From Methylobacterium sp. E-066 (lineage in GTDB: Bacteria > Pseudomonadota > Alphaproteobacteria > Rhizobiales > Beijerinckiaceae), in assembly GCF_022829635.1 (NCBI RefSeq), contig NZ_JAKSYO010000022.1:1-64000 (forward strand): a stretch of 64,000 nt of DNA, given 5' to 3'. The notes beneath the pieces are model-generated. The model had not been told where the DNA came from and made no database searches. It worked only from the letters and a program-made list of their open reading frames with translations. Below, in pieces: positions 8,792 through 17,092 of this stretch. The translations under genes were made by a program, and so were the position numbers. How positions within the stretch are numbered: the first letter of the stretch is position 1; each line of letters opens with the position of its first letter.

Positions 8792-9853
8792 TCACATCCG
8801 TAGGACAATCTTTCCAAAATGCTCGTTTTGCTTCATGCGCGCGAGCGCGGCCGGCGCATTTGCCAATGGAAATCTGCTGTCGATCGGCAGGCTAAACTGT
8901 CCATCCGCGACGCCCTGCCAGAGGTCTGCCCGGACGCGGTCGGTGATCGTGCGCTGTTCTTCGATCGACCGTGTTCGGTTGGTCACGCCGATGTAGCTGA
9001 TGCGCTTGGTAGCGTGCAGGTCGAAATCGAACTCACCGCGGCCTCCCCCAAGCCGACCGACGTTGATGATCCGTCCGAGGACAGCCGCAGCCTGCATGTT
9101 GCCGTTGGCCACCGGCGCCGAGACTTGGTCGATGATGACGTCGACGCCCTTGCCGCCCGTCGCTTGCCGGACCTGTTCGGGCCAGGTCGGATCTTTCGTG
9201 TCGACCGCCAGTGTCGCGCCGAAACCGGACAGGCGCGTGCGGTGCTCGGGGTTTCGCGACGTACCGATCACCACGGAGGCCCGTTGCCAACGAGCGATCT
9301 GCAGCGCCATCAGCCCGACCCCGGAGCTTGCTCCCTGGATCAACACCGTCTCGCCGGGGCGCAGGCGTGCCTGCGTGACGATCGCGTCGTGCATCGTCTG
9401 CAAAGCCACCGGCAGAGTGGCGGCCGTCTCGAACGACATGCTCGCCGGCAGCGGCAGCGTGCGCCCATAATCCGCGACGGCATATTCTGCATATCCGCCG
9501 GCGCCGGAACACATGACCCGATCACCGGGATGAAAATCTGCTACCTCGGCCCCGACCGCCACGATCTCGCCAGCCCATTCGAGGCCCGGTATCGCATTGG
9601 GGCCGCCGGCGGTGCCGTGCGGCTGCCCCGCGGCGACGGCCAGATCAGCGCGATTGAGGGCGGCTGCCCGGACCCTGACGAGGACCTCGGTCGGCTTCGG
9701 CACCGGGGTCTCGACCTCCGCCAGAGCAGGTTCCTCGGGCCCGGCGACGACAGCTTTCATCCGTGCCGCTGGCCGGTCCTCAGCTGCGACGGCCGAGGAG
9801 GAAAGAAGCGTTGCCGTCGCTCCTACAACGAGGAGCCGTCGGTCGAGGTCCAT
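8792..9853 (-). CDS. Quinone-oxidoreductase-like MDR protein with N-terminal export signal
   Basis: A 353-residue member of the medium-chain dehydrogenase/reductase superfamily (zinc-free quinone reductase group). The GroES-like domain covers about residues 32-150, the nucleotide-binding Rossmann domain follows (LIQGASSGVGLMALQIA near 170-190), and the C-terminal KIVLRM ending is typical. Oddly, the first 25 residues form a signal-like sequence with an Arg-Arg pair (DRRLLVVGATATLLSSSAVAA), whereas family members normally start near residue 32. If real, export would have to be of a folded protein, hence by Tat. It precedes two other exported proteins on the same strand, which fits an envelope setting. 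Confidence 0.85.
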   Translation of the reverse strand: MDLDRRLLVVGATATLLSSSAVAAEDRPAARMKAVVAGPEEPALAEVETPVPKPTEVLVRVRAAALNRADLAVAAGQPHGTAGGPNAIPGLEWAGEIVAVGAEVADFHPGDRVMCSGAGGYAEYAVADYGRTLPLPASMSFETAATLPVALQTMHDAIVTQARLRPGETVLIQGASSGVGLMALQIARWQRASVVIGTSRNPEHRTRLSGFGATLAVDTKDPTWPEQVRQATGGKGVDVIIDQVSAPVANGNMQAAAVLGRIINVGRLGGGRGEFDFDLHATKRISYIGVTNRTRSIEEQRTITDRVRADLWQGVADGQFSLPIDSRFPLANAPAALARMKQNEHFGKIVLRM

Positions 9854-9936
9854 GGGTCACTCCCACTTCCATGCCGGCCCGAGGTCGAGCGAGCCGCATC
9901 GATGGCCGAGTTCTGATCTCGCCGCCCGACAAGGCC

Positions 9937-10611
9937 TTACTGGGGCGGCGTGAGCCCATCTTTGCCGACGGCGATCCGGACGGCCATCAGTCTGTTGCCA
10001 TCGCGCTCAGCCGTAATGAAAACCCTGCCACCCGGCTGAACGATCGAGCGGTCGGCCGGCTCATAGGCCACGATCGGGGCCTGTGGCGGCACGAGAATCG
10101 TCAGGGACCGGTCCTTGTCGTAGGTGACGACGAGAGTTGTCGCATCGCCGGCCCGCCCACTGCTTGCGACCGTACCATTGGTCATCGTGCTCTTCACCCT
10201 GGGGCCGCCTCCAGTTCTTACGGTGCCGTTCGTCATCGCGCTCTTCACGCGTTTGCCGCCCGCCAGGGTGTCGGGGATCGTATCCCAGTCGCGATGCCCC
10301 ACGCCGGTGCCGCGCATCGATTCAGGAAAGATGTGAATTTCCAGGGCCGTCGGCGGATCGCTACCCTTCGTAGCGGTGCCGATGAAGTCGCCCTCCCGGA
10401 CAGCGCTGAGGCTGGATCTGGCGAGGAGTGCGATACGCGTCTGCGGGGCAAACAAGACCGCCTCTGTCTCGCCATCGATCGTTCGGATCTTGACTGTTTC
10501 ACCGTCGACCGCCTCGATCGTTCCCCTCAGACGCTCGATCTGCGCCGCGCCGCAGGGGCCGTGCGCTATCGCCATCAGGCCGGCGAGGGTCACGGTGGCG
10601 AGACGTTTCAT
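9937..10611 (-). CDS. Exported protein of unknown function with internal repeat
   Basis: A 224-residue protein with a clear signal peptide (MKRLATVTLAGLMAIAHGPCGA). The mature part begins with a beta-rich module (RGTIEAVDGETVKIRT) of the kind called DUF5666-like, followed by an EIHIFPESMRGTG segment. Two short repeats follow (RVKSAMTNGTV and RVKSTMTNGTV, about residues 121-150). Similar proteins are sometimes labelled metal ABC transporter permease, but no membrane-spanning transporter region is present, so I do not support that. Its start lies 78 bases downstream of the metallo-hydrolase stop on the same strand, so the two may be co-transcribed. Confidence 0.7.
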   Translation of the reverse strand: MKRLATVTLAGLMAIAHGPCGAAQIERLRGTIEAVDGETVKIRTIDGETEAVLFAPQTRIALLARSSLSAVREGDFIGTATKGSDPPTALEIHIFPESMRGTGVGHRDWDTIPDTLAGGKRVKSAMTNGTVRTGGGPRVKSTMTNGTVASSGRAGDATTLVVTYDKDRSLTILVPPQAPIVAYEPADRSIVQPGGRVFITAERDGNRLMAVRIAVGKDGLTPPQ

Positions 10612-10689
10612 GGAAGCTCCTGCTCGGCGAGGCGGAAACGAGCGATTGCCGCATTCCGGCCCAAGCCTGCGCCTAGTGGCGTCATGGCC

Positions 10690-11661
10690 CTAAGCGATCG
10701 GGCTCCACTGAAGCGGAACGAACCTGAAGGCGTCAGCCTCCTTGAGGATATGGCCCACCGCCGGGAACGGCGCGTGGTAGAACGAGACTTGCAGCCCTTC
10801 TGCCGAGGCTATGTCCAGCATCGCCTTCCGCGTATCACGCGCCTGACCGGCATCCATGTCGAACACGGCCGCCCACTCCGGATTGCGGACGAAGAGTGCC
10901 GGATGGTTGGCCGTGTCCCCCATGAGCATCTGCTTGGCCGAGTCGGATCTCAGCATGAATGCCGTGTGACCGGGGGTGTGGCCGTACGCGGCCACGGCGA
11001 TCAACGAAGGCACCACTTCCTCGCCCGCGGCGAAGCGTGCCACATCGGCCATCATCGGTCCGAATACCCGATTCGTCGCCGCGAACGTCGGCTTCCACCC
11101 GTCCGGCGCCCCCGCCATCCGGGCTTCGTCGGTCCAGAACGCCCATTCCGCCTCCGGGACGTGGACCCGCGCCTTCGGGAAGACCGCAGACCCGTCCCTG
11201 CGACGGATGCCGCCGATGTGGTCCGGGTGGAAGTGGCTGATCACGATGTCGTCGACGGCAGACGGTTCGAAGCCGGCTGCGCGGAAATTGGCCATCCAGT
11301 AGCCCGTCGTCGGCGGCCCGTTATCGGCGAAGCCGGTGTCGACCAAGATCGTGCGACCCCCGATCCGCAGGACGACCGAGGTGAAGGTTAAGGGCAGGGC
11401 GTCGGAGGGAAGGAACGCGTCCGCCATCGCCTGCTTCAGCGCAGCCGGCGGTGCGTTGGGAATGAAGCCGTCGAGCTGCCGCAGTGCGAACCCATCGTTG
11501 ATCGCCGTCACCTCGATGGCACCGACTTTGTAGCGGTAGAAGCCCGGTGCCTGCCTCGCGGCCGGAGCTTGGGCCGAGGCAGGGCCGCACACCGCAAGCG
11601 GCATCGCAGCGAGGGCGGCAGGCTGCGCAACTCCAGCCAGCACGGTTCGTCTCGTCACCAT
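10690..11661 (-). CDS. Exported metallo-beta-lactamase-fold hydrolase (lactonase-like)
   Basis: A 323-residue metal-dependent hydrolase. It starts with a Tat-like signal (MVTRRTVLAGVA, ending near ASA at 30). The metal-binding signature HFHPDHIGG provides His143, His145, Asp147 and His148. A second-site His is in YGHTPGHT and an Asp in MGDTANHP. The layout resembles the family that includes N-acyl-homoserine lactonases and methyl-parathion hydrolase. The substrate is not proven; a quorum-quenching role would be interesting because a luxI gene is in the same window, but the genes are 30 kb apart. It is probably the first gene of a leftward group with the two downstream exported proteins. Confidence 0.85.
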   Translation of the reverse strand: MVTRRTVLAGVAQPAALAAMPLAVCGPASAQAPAARQAPGFYRYKVGAIEVTAINDGFALRQLDGFIPNAPPAALKQAMADAFLPSDALPLTFTSVVLRIGGRTILVDTGFADNGPPTTGYWMANFRAAGFEPSAVDDIVISHFHPDHIGGIRRRDGSAVFPKARVHVPEAEWAFWTDEARMAGAPDGWKPTFAATNRVFGPMMADVARFAAGEEVVPSLIAVAAYGHTPGHTAFMLRSDSAKQMLMGDTANHPALFVRNPEWAAVFDMDAGQARDTRKAMLDIASAEGLQVSFYHAPFPAVGHILKEADAFRFVPLQWSPIA

Positions 11662-11859
11662 CGCAGATCCTCGATCGGTCCAGCGGCCTTCTGCGGCTCA
11701 CAGATGTCAGAGCGACATCTCATCGCGACGCGACAAGGCACAGCGTTGAACTAGCGCCCGATCGCGCCGTTTCGCGAGGAGAGCGTACGCGTTCCGCGAC
11801 GAGCCCCTCCATCTGTTCTGCGGCTGGATGCCTCGGCCTAATATGAGGTGGTCGACGCA

Positions 11860-12075
11860 GGAAGTGTCCGAACTGAATAGTCTTGCACGGGAGCCGAAGG
11901 TCCACTCCGCAGTTCCACTTACTCCGAAGCGGACATGCTGCTTCCGGCCAATCTACGGCATGCCGGATCGCCGATGGAGGCAAAACCGGACATTCAGCTT
12001 TGCGCCCATCTCTGCCATTTAAGGATTTTCGCCGGCTTCTCTGAAGCGGACGTGGGCCAAGGCCGGTTTGCAGAT
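11860..12075. repeat. Dispersed intergenic repeat, copy A (within gap 11662-12198)
   Basis: The core near 11928-12010 (ccgaagcggacatgctgctt, then a catgccgg segment and gcaaaaccgg) aligns with a copy at 22105-22200. Shorter relatives occur near 13900, 25310, 40270, 44170 and 56630. The rest of the 537-base gap holds nothing I recognise. Confidence 0.6.
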
Positions 12076-12198
12076 CCACGCAAGCCACTTCAGGCCACCG
12101 GCTTCGATCAAACAATCGTCCCCCGCTGAAGGTCTTGCCTATTGCGGCTGAGCCATCAATGCTGCGCCGCAGCGGATAGCTTGTGACGGAAGCGACGC

Positions 12199-13815
12199 AT
12201 GGAAACGATCGGCCGTGACCTGCGTGAGATGCAGCGTATCCCCCTCGCTGCATCGCATGTCGCCGCATTGCGGGCGATCGGGGCCGAGAAGCATTACCCC
12301 GCCGGCGCCTTTCTCGTCCGTGCCGGTGATCCAGCCGATCGCTTCGTGTATGTCGAGGCCGGCGAGATCGAAGTCGTGAATCCCTTCACGGACGAGCGCC
12401 ATCTCCCATCCACCCTCGGTCCGACCCAGTTCATGGGCGAGATCTCGTTCCTGAACGGCGGCGTCTGGTCGATGCCCATGCGGGCGAGCGCGGATACGGT
12501 CGTCACCGTGGTGCCGCGCCCCGAGATGCTGCGACTGATGTCCGAGATCCCGGAGATGTCGGACATCATCATCACAGTCCTCGCCGCACGGCGACGGCGG
12601 CAGCTCGACTCGCACGACGGCACGCTCGTGCTCATCGGCGAGGACGACGACCGTAACGTACGGCGGATCGCCGAGTTCGCGAGCCGCAACCGGCTTCCCT
12701 ACAGGACCTATCCGCTGGGCAGCCCGGAGGCGGCGAGCGTCGCCACGGCCTGCTCGATCTCGGCTACTCGACCGGCGGTCATCTTCGGCCGGGACGTGGT
12801 CGTGACCGAACCGACGCCCGCCAAGGTCGCGCGGCTGCTCGGCCTCGACTACAACCTCGTCGACGACGAGGCCTTCGACGTCCTCATCGTGGGCGGCGGT
12901 CCGGCCGGGGTGGCAGCGGGCGTCTATGCGGGTGCGGAGGGGCTGCACGCGTTGGTCATCGAGGATGTGGCGATCGGCGGTCAGGCCGGCACATCAAGTC
13001 GGATCGAGAACTACATGGGCTTCCCGACCGGGATCTCGGGTGCCGACCTCGTCTGGCGCGGCGAGATCCAGGCGATGAAGTTCGGCACACGCTTCGCGAT
13101 GCCGCGGCGCGTGGCGAAGTTGGAACGGCTTGAGGACGGATCGTTCTGTACGACGTTCGACAACGGCCGGCGCGTCCGGGGACAGGCCGTCGTCGTCGCG
13201 ACCGGCGTCCAGTACCGGAGATTGCCGATCGACCGCCTCGAAGCGTTCGAGGGCGCAGGCATCTACTACGCTGCGACGGAGATCGAGGCGCGCTACTGCC
13301 GGAATGCCGAGACGATCGTCATCGGCGGCGGCAACTCGGCGGGCCAGGCCGCGATGTACCTCAGCCGCTCAGCGCGACACGTTCGCCTCTTGGTGCGCGG
13401 GCAATCGCTCGCGACCTCCATGTCGCGGTACCTGTCGAGCCGGCTCGAGGCAGATCCGGCGATCACTATCGAGTACGGGGCCGAAGTCACCGCCCTGCAC
13501 GGCGACGACCGTCTCGACGCGGTGACCATCCGCGCCGTCGCCGACGGAACGACGCGCAGGATCTCGACCTGTGCTGTGTTCGTCATGGTGGGTGCCGCCC
13601 CCAATACCGCTTGGCTCTCGGGGCTCGTCGAGCTCGATGGCCACGGTTTTGTCCTGACCGGAGACGCGATCGGCGCACGTTCGCCTTATGCGACGTCGCA
13701 TCCGGGAATCTTCGCGGTCGGCGACGTCCGCGCCAGCTCCGTCAAGCGGGTCGCAGCCTCGGTCGGCGAGGGATCGGTCGTCATCTCCAAGGTGTGGGAG
13801 CACATTCGGACGTAG
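12199..13815 (+). CDS. Cyclic-nucleotide-binding domain fused to thioredoxin-reductase-like flavoprotein
   Basis: A 538-residue fusion. Residues about 15-130 are a cNMP-binding/Crp-like beta-roll (FLVRAGDPADRFVYVEAGEIEV). Residues 150-220 form a small alpha/beta linker resembling a thioredoxin-fold region. Residues 230-538 are a pyridine-nucleotide flavoprotein with FAD motif VLIVGGGPAGVAAGVYA, NAD(P)H motif VIGGGNSAGQAA and late FAD motif GIFAVGDVRA. The redox CxxC of true thioredoxin reductases (CATC) is absent; the aligned region reads YYAATEIEA. It probably reduces a small electron acceptor or senses redox or nucleotide state rather than reducing thioredoxin directly. Confidence 0.88.
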   Translation: METIGRDLREMQRIPLAASHVAALRAIGAEKHYPAGAFLVRAGDPADRFVYVEAGEIEVVNPFTDERHLPSTLGPTQFMGEISFLNGGVWSMPMRASADTVVTVVPRPEMLRLMSEIPEMSDIIITVLAARRRRQLDSHDGTLVLIGEDDDRNVRRIAEFASRNRLPYRTYPLGSPEAASVATACSISATRPAVIFGRDVVVTEPTPAKVARLLGLDYNLVDDEAFDVLIVGGGPAGVAAGVYAGAEGLHALVIEDVAIGGQAGTSSRIENYMGFPTGISGADLVWRGEIQAMKFGTRFAMPRRVAKLERLEDGSFCTTFDNGRRVRGQAVVVATGVQYRRLPIDRLEAFEGAGIYYAATEIEARYCRNAETIVIGGGNSAGQAAMYLSRSARHVRLLVRGQSLATSMSRYLSSRLEADPAITIEYGAEVTALHGDDRLDAVTIRAVADGTTRRISTCAVFVMVGAAPNTAWLSGLVELDGHGFVLTGDAIGARSPYATSHPGIFAVGDVRASSVKRVAASVGEGSVVISKVWEHIRT

Positions 13816-14228
13816 AGCTTGCCGCCCGGCACCCATCTGATCGGAGCACTGGATCGACGAACGGCCTCTTCCGGGAAGCTCTGCCGGCTAACTGCATGAC
13901 TGTTTCGGGTGGATTTGCGACGGTCCGTTTTCGGGCGCAGACCCGAAGATAGCGGACGCCCTGCAATTGGTTGAAATTGGCTGGAACCGGAATGACCATT
14001 TTGCAGAACGCCGGTCAGAAACGTGCATCTCCTCCTACCGCCCCGTGCTGGCATCTAATCGCTTCGCATGTAGCGAACCCTTTGTGCCTCGTTGTACTGT
14101 CGTTCGTCGAAAGCATAATTGCCCATTCTGTCGTCATGAACTGTCGTATATCTACGAATCAGAGTTCCTGGCGCAGACCTCTACACTTGTAAGGTAGAAT
14201 TACGATGCTAACTACATGCATACGACGA
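13816..14228. repeat. Intergenic stretch with a degenerate copy of the dispersed repeat
   Basis: Bases 13903-13960 (ggtggatttgcgacggtccg, then a gcggac core) match the stretches at 25365-25425 and 44172-44235. No gene was recognised between the converging flavoprotein and GntR genes. Confidence 0.45.
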
Positions 14229-15269
14229 TCATGAAATGATATAAGGAGGATTCACATCATGTTGTCCCAGTCGAAAATCAGCTAGGCGCTTGAGCGCCTT
14301 TGACTTGGACGAGGTAAGGTGCTCGCTTAACGTGTAGCAGGCCTTGTCGTGATCCCCCGACCGGACGGCATTGAGAACTTGGAGATGCTCGTCCATGAAC
14401 GGTTCGATGCCCGGTCGGCCGGGCAGGGCATTCTGGATGTGCTTACCAACGACGAGAACGCAGCGGGTCCGGCGCAAGGCCTCCGCCATCTCCTTGTTTG
14501 GGCTATGTGCAAGGCAGGCGACATGCAAGTCGTTCTCAAGGATGTCGAGCTCGGCAATGTCGAGGTCCGGCATCACACGAACCGCTTCAGCGAGGCGGGC
14601 CTCCATCGCGGCAAGGGCTGTCGCGGGGATGCGACCGACTGCAGCTCGGAGTAAAGGCGGTTCGAGGATGAGGCGCAAGTCGTAGAGGTGCTCGATCCGC
14701 TGGGCGTCGAGGGGGATGATCTGCCACTGGCCGTTACCCTCCTTGGTCACAAGCCCGACGCCTTGGGCACGCAGGAGGAGGTTGCGGGCGACGGTGCGGC
14801 CGACGCCGAGGTGCCGGGCGAGGGCCAACTCGTTGACGCGGAACCGGCCGAGGAGAGAGGCGAGGATCACGTCGCGCTCCAGCTCGTAATAGAACGGCTC
14901 CCACCCATCCTCCGGGGTGCGTGTCTCATTGAGGCTGATCAGGTCCGGCGTTACGGGAAGCCGCCGGTCCGGGGGCGCCCCGCCGACGGCGACACCTCGC
15001 CCGTCGAAGCGGTGGACGAGGCCCTCCTCCTCCAGGGCGGCGAAGGCCTGCCGGACCGGGGAACGGCTCGCCCTGAACATCGTGGCGATCGCGCTCTCGG
15101 CCAGCACGCAGCCCGGCACCAGCCGGCCGGCCCGGATCGCGCCACGCAGGGCGTCACCGATTAGCGCGTAGGCCGGGCGGCGCGCGGCCAAGGTGCGCTC
15201 CGGCGTCGCGACCCGCTCCGGCTCGGCGGCCGGAGGCCGGGACGGGCGCGGGCTCCCCCCGGCGCTCAC
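14229..15269 (-). CDS. GntR-family transcriptional regulator (FCD type, extra helix-turn-helix-like segment)
   Basis: A 346-residue regulator. The N-terminal winged helix-turn-helix (LAESAIATMFRASRSPVRQA) is of GntR type, and the C-terminal 150 residues are an FCD effector domain (LYDLRLILEPPLLRAAV, then an AHSPNKEMAEAL helix). Between them, around residues 140-190, lies a second segment that reads like another winged helix (ALARHLGVGRTVARNLLLRA), making it longer than the usual 230 residues. The GTG start at 15269 overlaps the UxaA-family stop (GTGA), so the genes are translationally coupled. It likely controls the divergent transporter operon and its own operon in response to a sugar-acid ligand. 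Confidence 0.88.
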   Translation of the reverse strand: MSAGGSPRPSRPPAAEPERVATPERTLAARRPAYALIGDALRGAIRAGRLVPGCVLAESAIATMFRASRSPVRQAFAALEEEGLVHRFDGRGVAVGGAPPDRRLPVTPDLISLNETRTPEDGWEPFYYELERDVILASLLGRFRVNELALARHLGVGRTVARNLLLRAQGVGLVTKEGNGQWQIIPLDAQRIEHLYDLRLILEPPLLRAAVGRIPATALAAMEARLAEAVRVMPDLDIAELDILENDLHVACLAHSPNKEMAEALRRTRCVLVVGKHIQNALPGRPGIEPFMDEHLQVLNAVRSGDHDKACYTLSEHLTSSKSKALKRLADFRLGQHDVNPPYIIS

Positions 15270-16819
15270 GTCACGGCGCCGAGCGGCCAGGGCACGAACT
15301 CGTTGTCGCCGTAGTCGTACCCCTCGCTCAGCGACCGCTCGCCCGAGGCCACCGCGATGATCGTCTCGAAGATCCGCTCGCCCGCCGCCTCGATGGAGTC
15401 GCGGCCGGTGACGATGCCCCCGCAATCGATGTCCATGTCCTCCTCCATGTGGGCGTACATCTCGGAGTTGGTGGCGATCTTGATGCAGGGCGCGGGCTTG
15501 AAGCCGGAGACGGAGCCCCGGCCGGTGGTGAAGCAGATCACGTTGCAGCCGCCCGCCACCTGCCCCGTCACCGCGACGGGATCGTAGCCAGGGGTGTCCA
15601 TGAAGACGAATCCGGTGCGGTCGATGGGCTCGGCGTACTCGTAGACCGCCGTGAGCGGCATGGTCCCGCCCTTGGCCACCGCGCCGAGGGATTTTTCCAG
15701 GATGGTGGTGAGCCCGCCGGCCTTGTTGCCGTGGGAGGGGTTGTTGTTCAGCTCCGCCCCGTGCCGCTCGGTGTAGTCGCGCCACCAGTCGATCCGGGCG
15801 ACGAGCTTCTCCGCCACCGCCCGGTCCACCGCCCGGCGGGTGAGGAGGTGCTCGGCGCCGTAGATCTCCGGCGTCTCGGACAGCACCGCCGTGCCGCCGT
15901 GGCGCACCAGCAGGTCGGCGGCGTGGCCGAGCGCGGGGTTGGCCGAGATGCCCGAGTAGCCGTCCGACCCGCCGCACTGGAGGGCGAGCTTGATGCCCGA
16001 CAGGGGTACGGTCTCGCGCTCCACCGCGTTCACCGCGTCGAGCATCCCGCGGATCGCCTCGGCGGCGGCCTCCACGGTCTTGCGGGTGCCGCCCATCCCC
16101 TGGATCGTCATGGTGCGCAGGAACGGCCCCTCCGCGAGGCGGGACTCATCCATCAGCTTGCCGATGTGGTTCGTCTCGCAGCCGAGCCCGATGATCAGGA
16201 TGCCGCCGAAATTCGGGTTCCGGGCGTAGCCTGAGAGGGTGCGCGCCAGGAAGCGGTAGCCCTCGGTCCCGGTGTTGATGGCGCAGCCGCCGCCATGGGT
16301 GAGCGCCACGACGCCGTCGACGTTCGGATGGTCCTTGAGGCCGGTGCGGTTCATCAGGTCGGCGGCGGCCTTGGCGACGGTGGCCGAGCAGTTCACCGAG
16401 GTGAGGATGCCGATGTAGTTGCGGGTGCCGATGTCGCCGTTCGAGCGGCGGTAGCCCTGGAAGGTGCGCCGCTCGGCCACCGGCAGCAGCGGCGTCGGCC
16501 GCGCGTCGGCGCAGAACTCGTGGGCCACGGCGCCGTCCCGCATCTCCATGTTGTGCAGGTGGACGTGCTCGCCCGGGGCGATGTCCCGCCGGGCGTAGCC
16601 GATGAGCTGGCCGTACTTCGTCACCGGCGCCCCCGCCGGGATCGGTGCCAGCGCCACCTTGTGGCCGCTCGGCACGCCCTCGCCCAGCGCCCGCACCCCG
16701 TGGCCCGCCTCGTCCCCCGGCGCGAGGCGCGAGCGGGCGACGGCGACGTTGTCGGCGGGGTTCAGGCGGATGGCGGGCGCGGCGCCGTCGAGGGCGACCG
16801 GATCGAGGGCGATCGTCAT
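15266..16819 (-). CDS. UxaA/GarD-family sugar-acid dehydratase
   Basis: A 517-residue protein with a fused SAF domain (about residues 10-90) and the large altronate/galactarate dehydratase catalytic part. Family landmarks are GTRNYIGI, VVALTHGGGCAIN, GLGCETNHIGKL, LALQCGGSDGYSG and CIKIATNSEMYAHM. Members dehydrate aldonic or aldaric acids such as D-altronate or galactarate; the related SuyAB acts on sulfolactate, so the substrate must be left open. ATG 16819 has a strong GGAGG site; the longer frame to 16885 does not. It overlaps the GntR gene and diverges from the transporter operon, indicating one regulated catabolic locus. Confidence 0.88.
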   Translation of the reverse strand: MTIALDPVALDGAAPAIRLNPADNVAVARSRLAPGDEAGHGVRALGEGVPSGHKVALAPIPAGAPVTKYGQLIGYARRDIAPGEHVHLHNMEMRDGAVAHEFCADARPTPLLPVAERRTFQGYRRSNGDIGTRNYIGILTSVNCSATVAKAAADLMNRTGLKDHPNVDGVVALTHGGGCAINTGTEGYRFLARTLSGYARNPNFGGILIIGLGCETNHIGKLMDESRLAEGPFLRTMTIQGMGGTRKTVEAAAEAIRGMLDAVNAVERETVPLSGIKLALQCGGSDGYSGISANPALGHAADLLVRHGGTAVLSETPEIYGAEHLLTRRAVDRAVAEKLVARIDWWRDYTERHGAELNNNPSHGNKAGGLTTILEKSLGAVAKGGTMPLTAVYEYAEPIDRTGFVFMDTPGYDPVAVTGQVAGGCNVICFTTGRGSVSGFKPAPCIKIATNSEMYAHMEEDMDIDCGGIVTGRDSIEAAGERIFETIIAVASGERSLSEGYDYGDNEFVPWPLGAVT

Positions 16820-16873
16820 GGGATCCTCCGGGTCCGCAGCGGCACCCCGGTGGAGGCGCGGCGGCTGATTGGC

Positions 16874-16893
16874 TATTGCGTGCAATGTACAAT
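16874..16893. promoter_or_regulatory. Candidate GntR operator between divergent operons
   Basis: The sequence attgcgtgcaatgtacaat contains the exact dyad ATTGC-gt-GCAAT and a neighbouring ATGTACAAT half-dyad. FCD-type GntR proteins often bind such T/A-flanked dyads. It lies 55 bases upstream of the dehydratase ATG and about 155 upstream of the Cys-rich leader frame. Binding is inferred, not shown. Confidence 0.45.
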
Positions 16894-17047
16894 CATGGTA
16901 GCCGTCTTCAAGTCAAGAGCGTCGAAAGGCGCCGATCGTCCGAGGAAGCACAATCGTCCTGCCGCCAGGCGGTCGGCGAACGCCATCTATCGGCACACAC
17001 TCAAGATGTCACCACGGCGATGCGCAGCATCGTTTGGGGGGGAGACG

Positions 17048-17092
17048 ATGCGTTGTTGTTGCCAGCCCGCCGGTCGTGCGCATGTCGTATGA
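17048..17092 (+). CDS. Candidate 14-codon Cys-rich leader peptide
   Basis: The short frame reads MRCCCQPAGRAHVV and then stops. It has the only good ribosome site in this region (GGGGGGGAG just upstream of its ATG). It overlaps the first permease start (ATG 17082) in another frame, which lacks its own clear site. Short leader frames with consecutive cysteine codons are known to sense cysteinyl-tRNA supply upstream of sulfur genes in other bacteria. Here that role is inference. The frame could also be fortuitous, or the true permease start could differ. Confidence 0.4.
   Translation: MRCCCQPAGRAHVV

Noticed and set aside
11720..12268. Minus-strand frames at 11720-12268 and 21987-22376 with similar protein sequence
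   Set aside because: Their similarity comes from the dispersed DNA repeat; the frames have no ribosome sites, and other copies are not open.
14243..14286. Strong-looking AAGGAGG site and ATG on the plus strand inside the end of the GntR gene
   Set aside because: The frame stops after eight codons and lies antisense to a well-supported gene.
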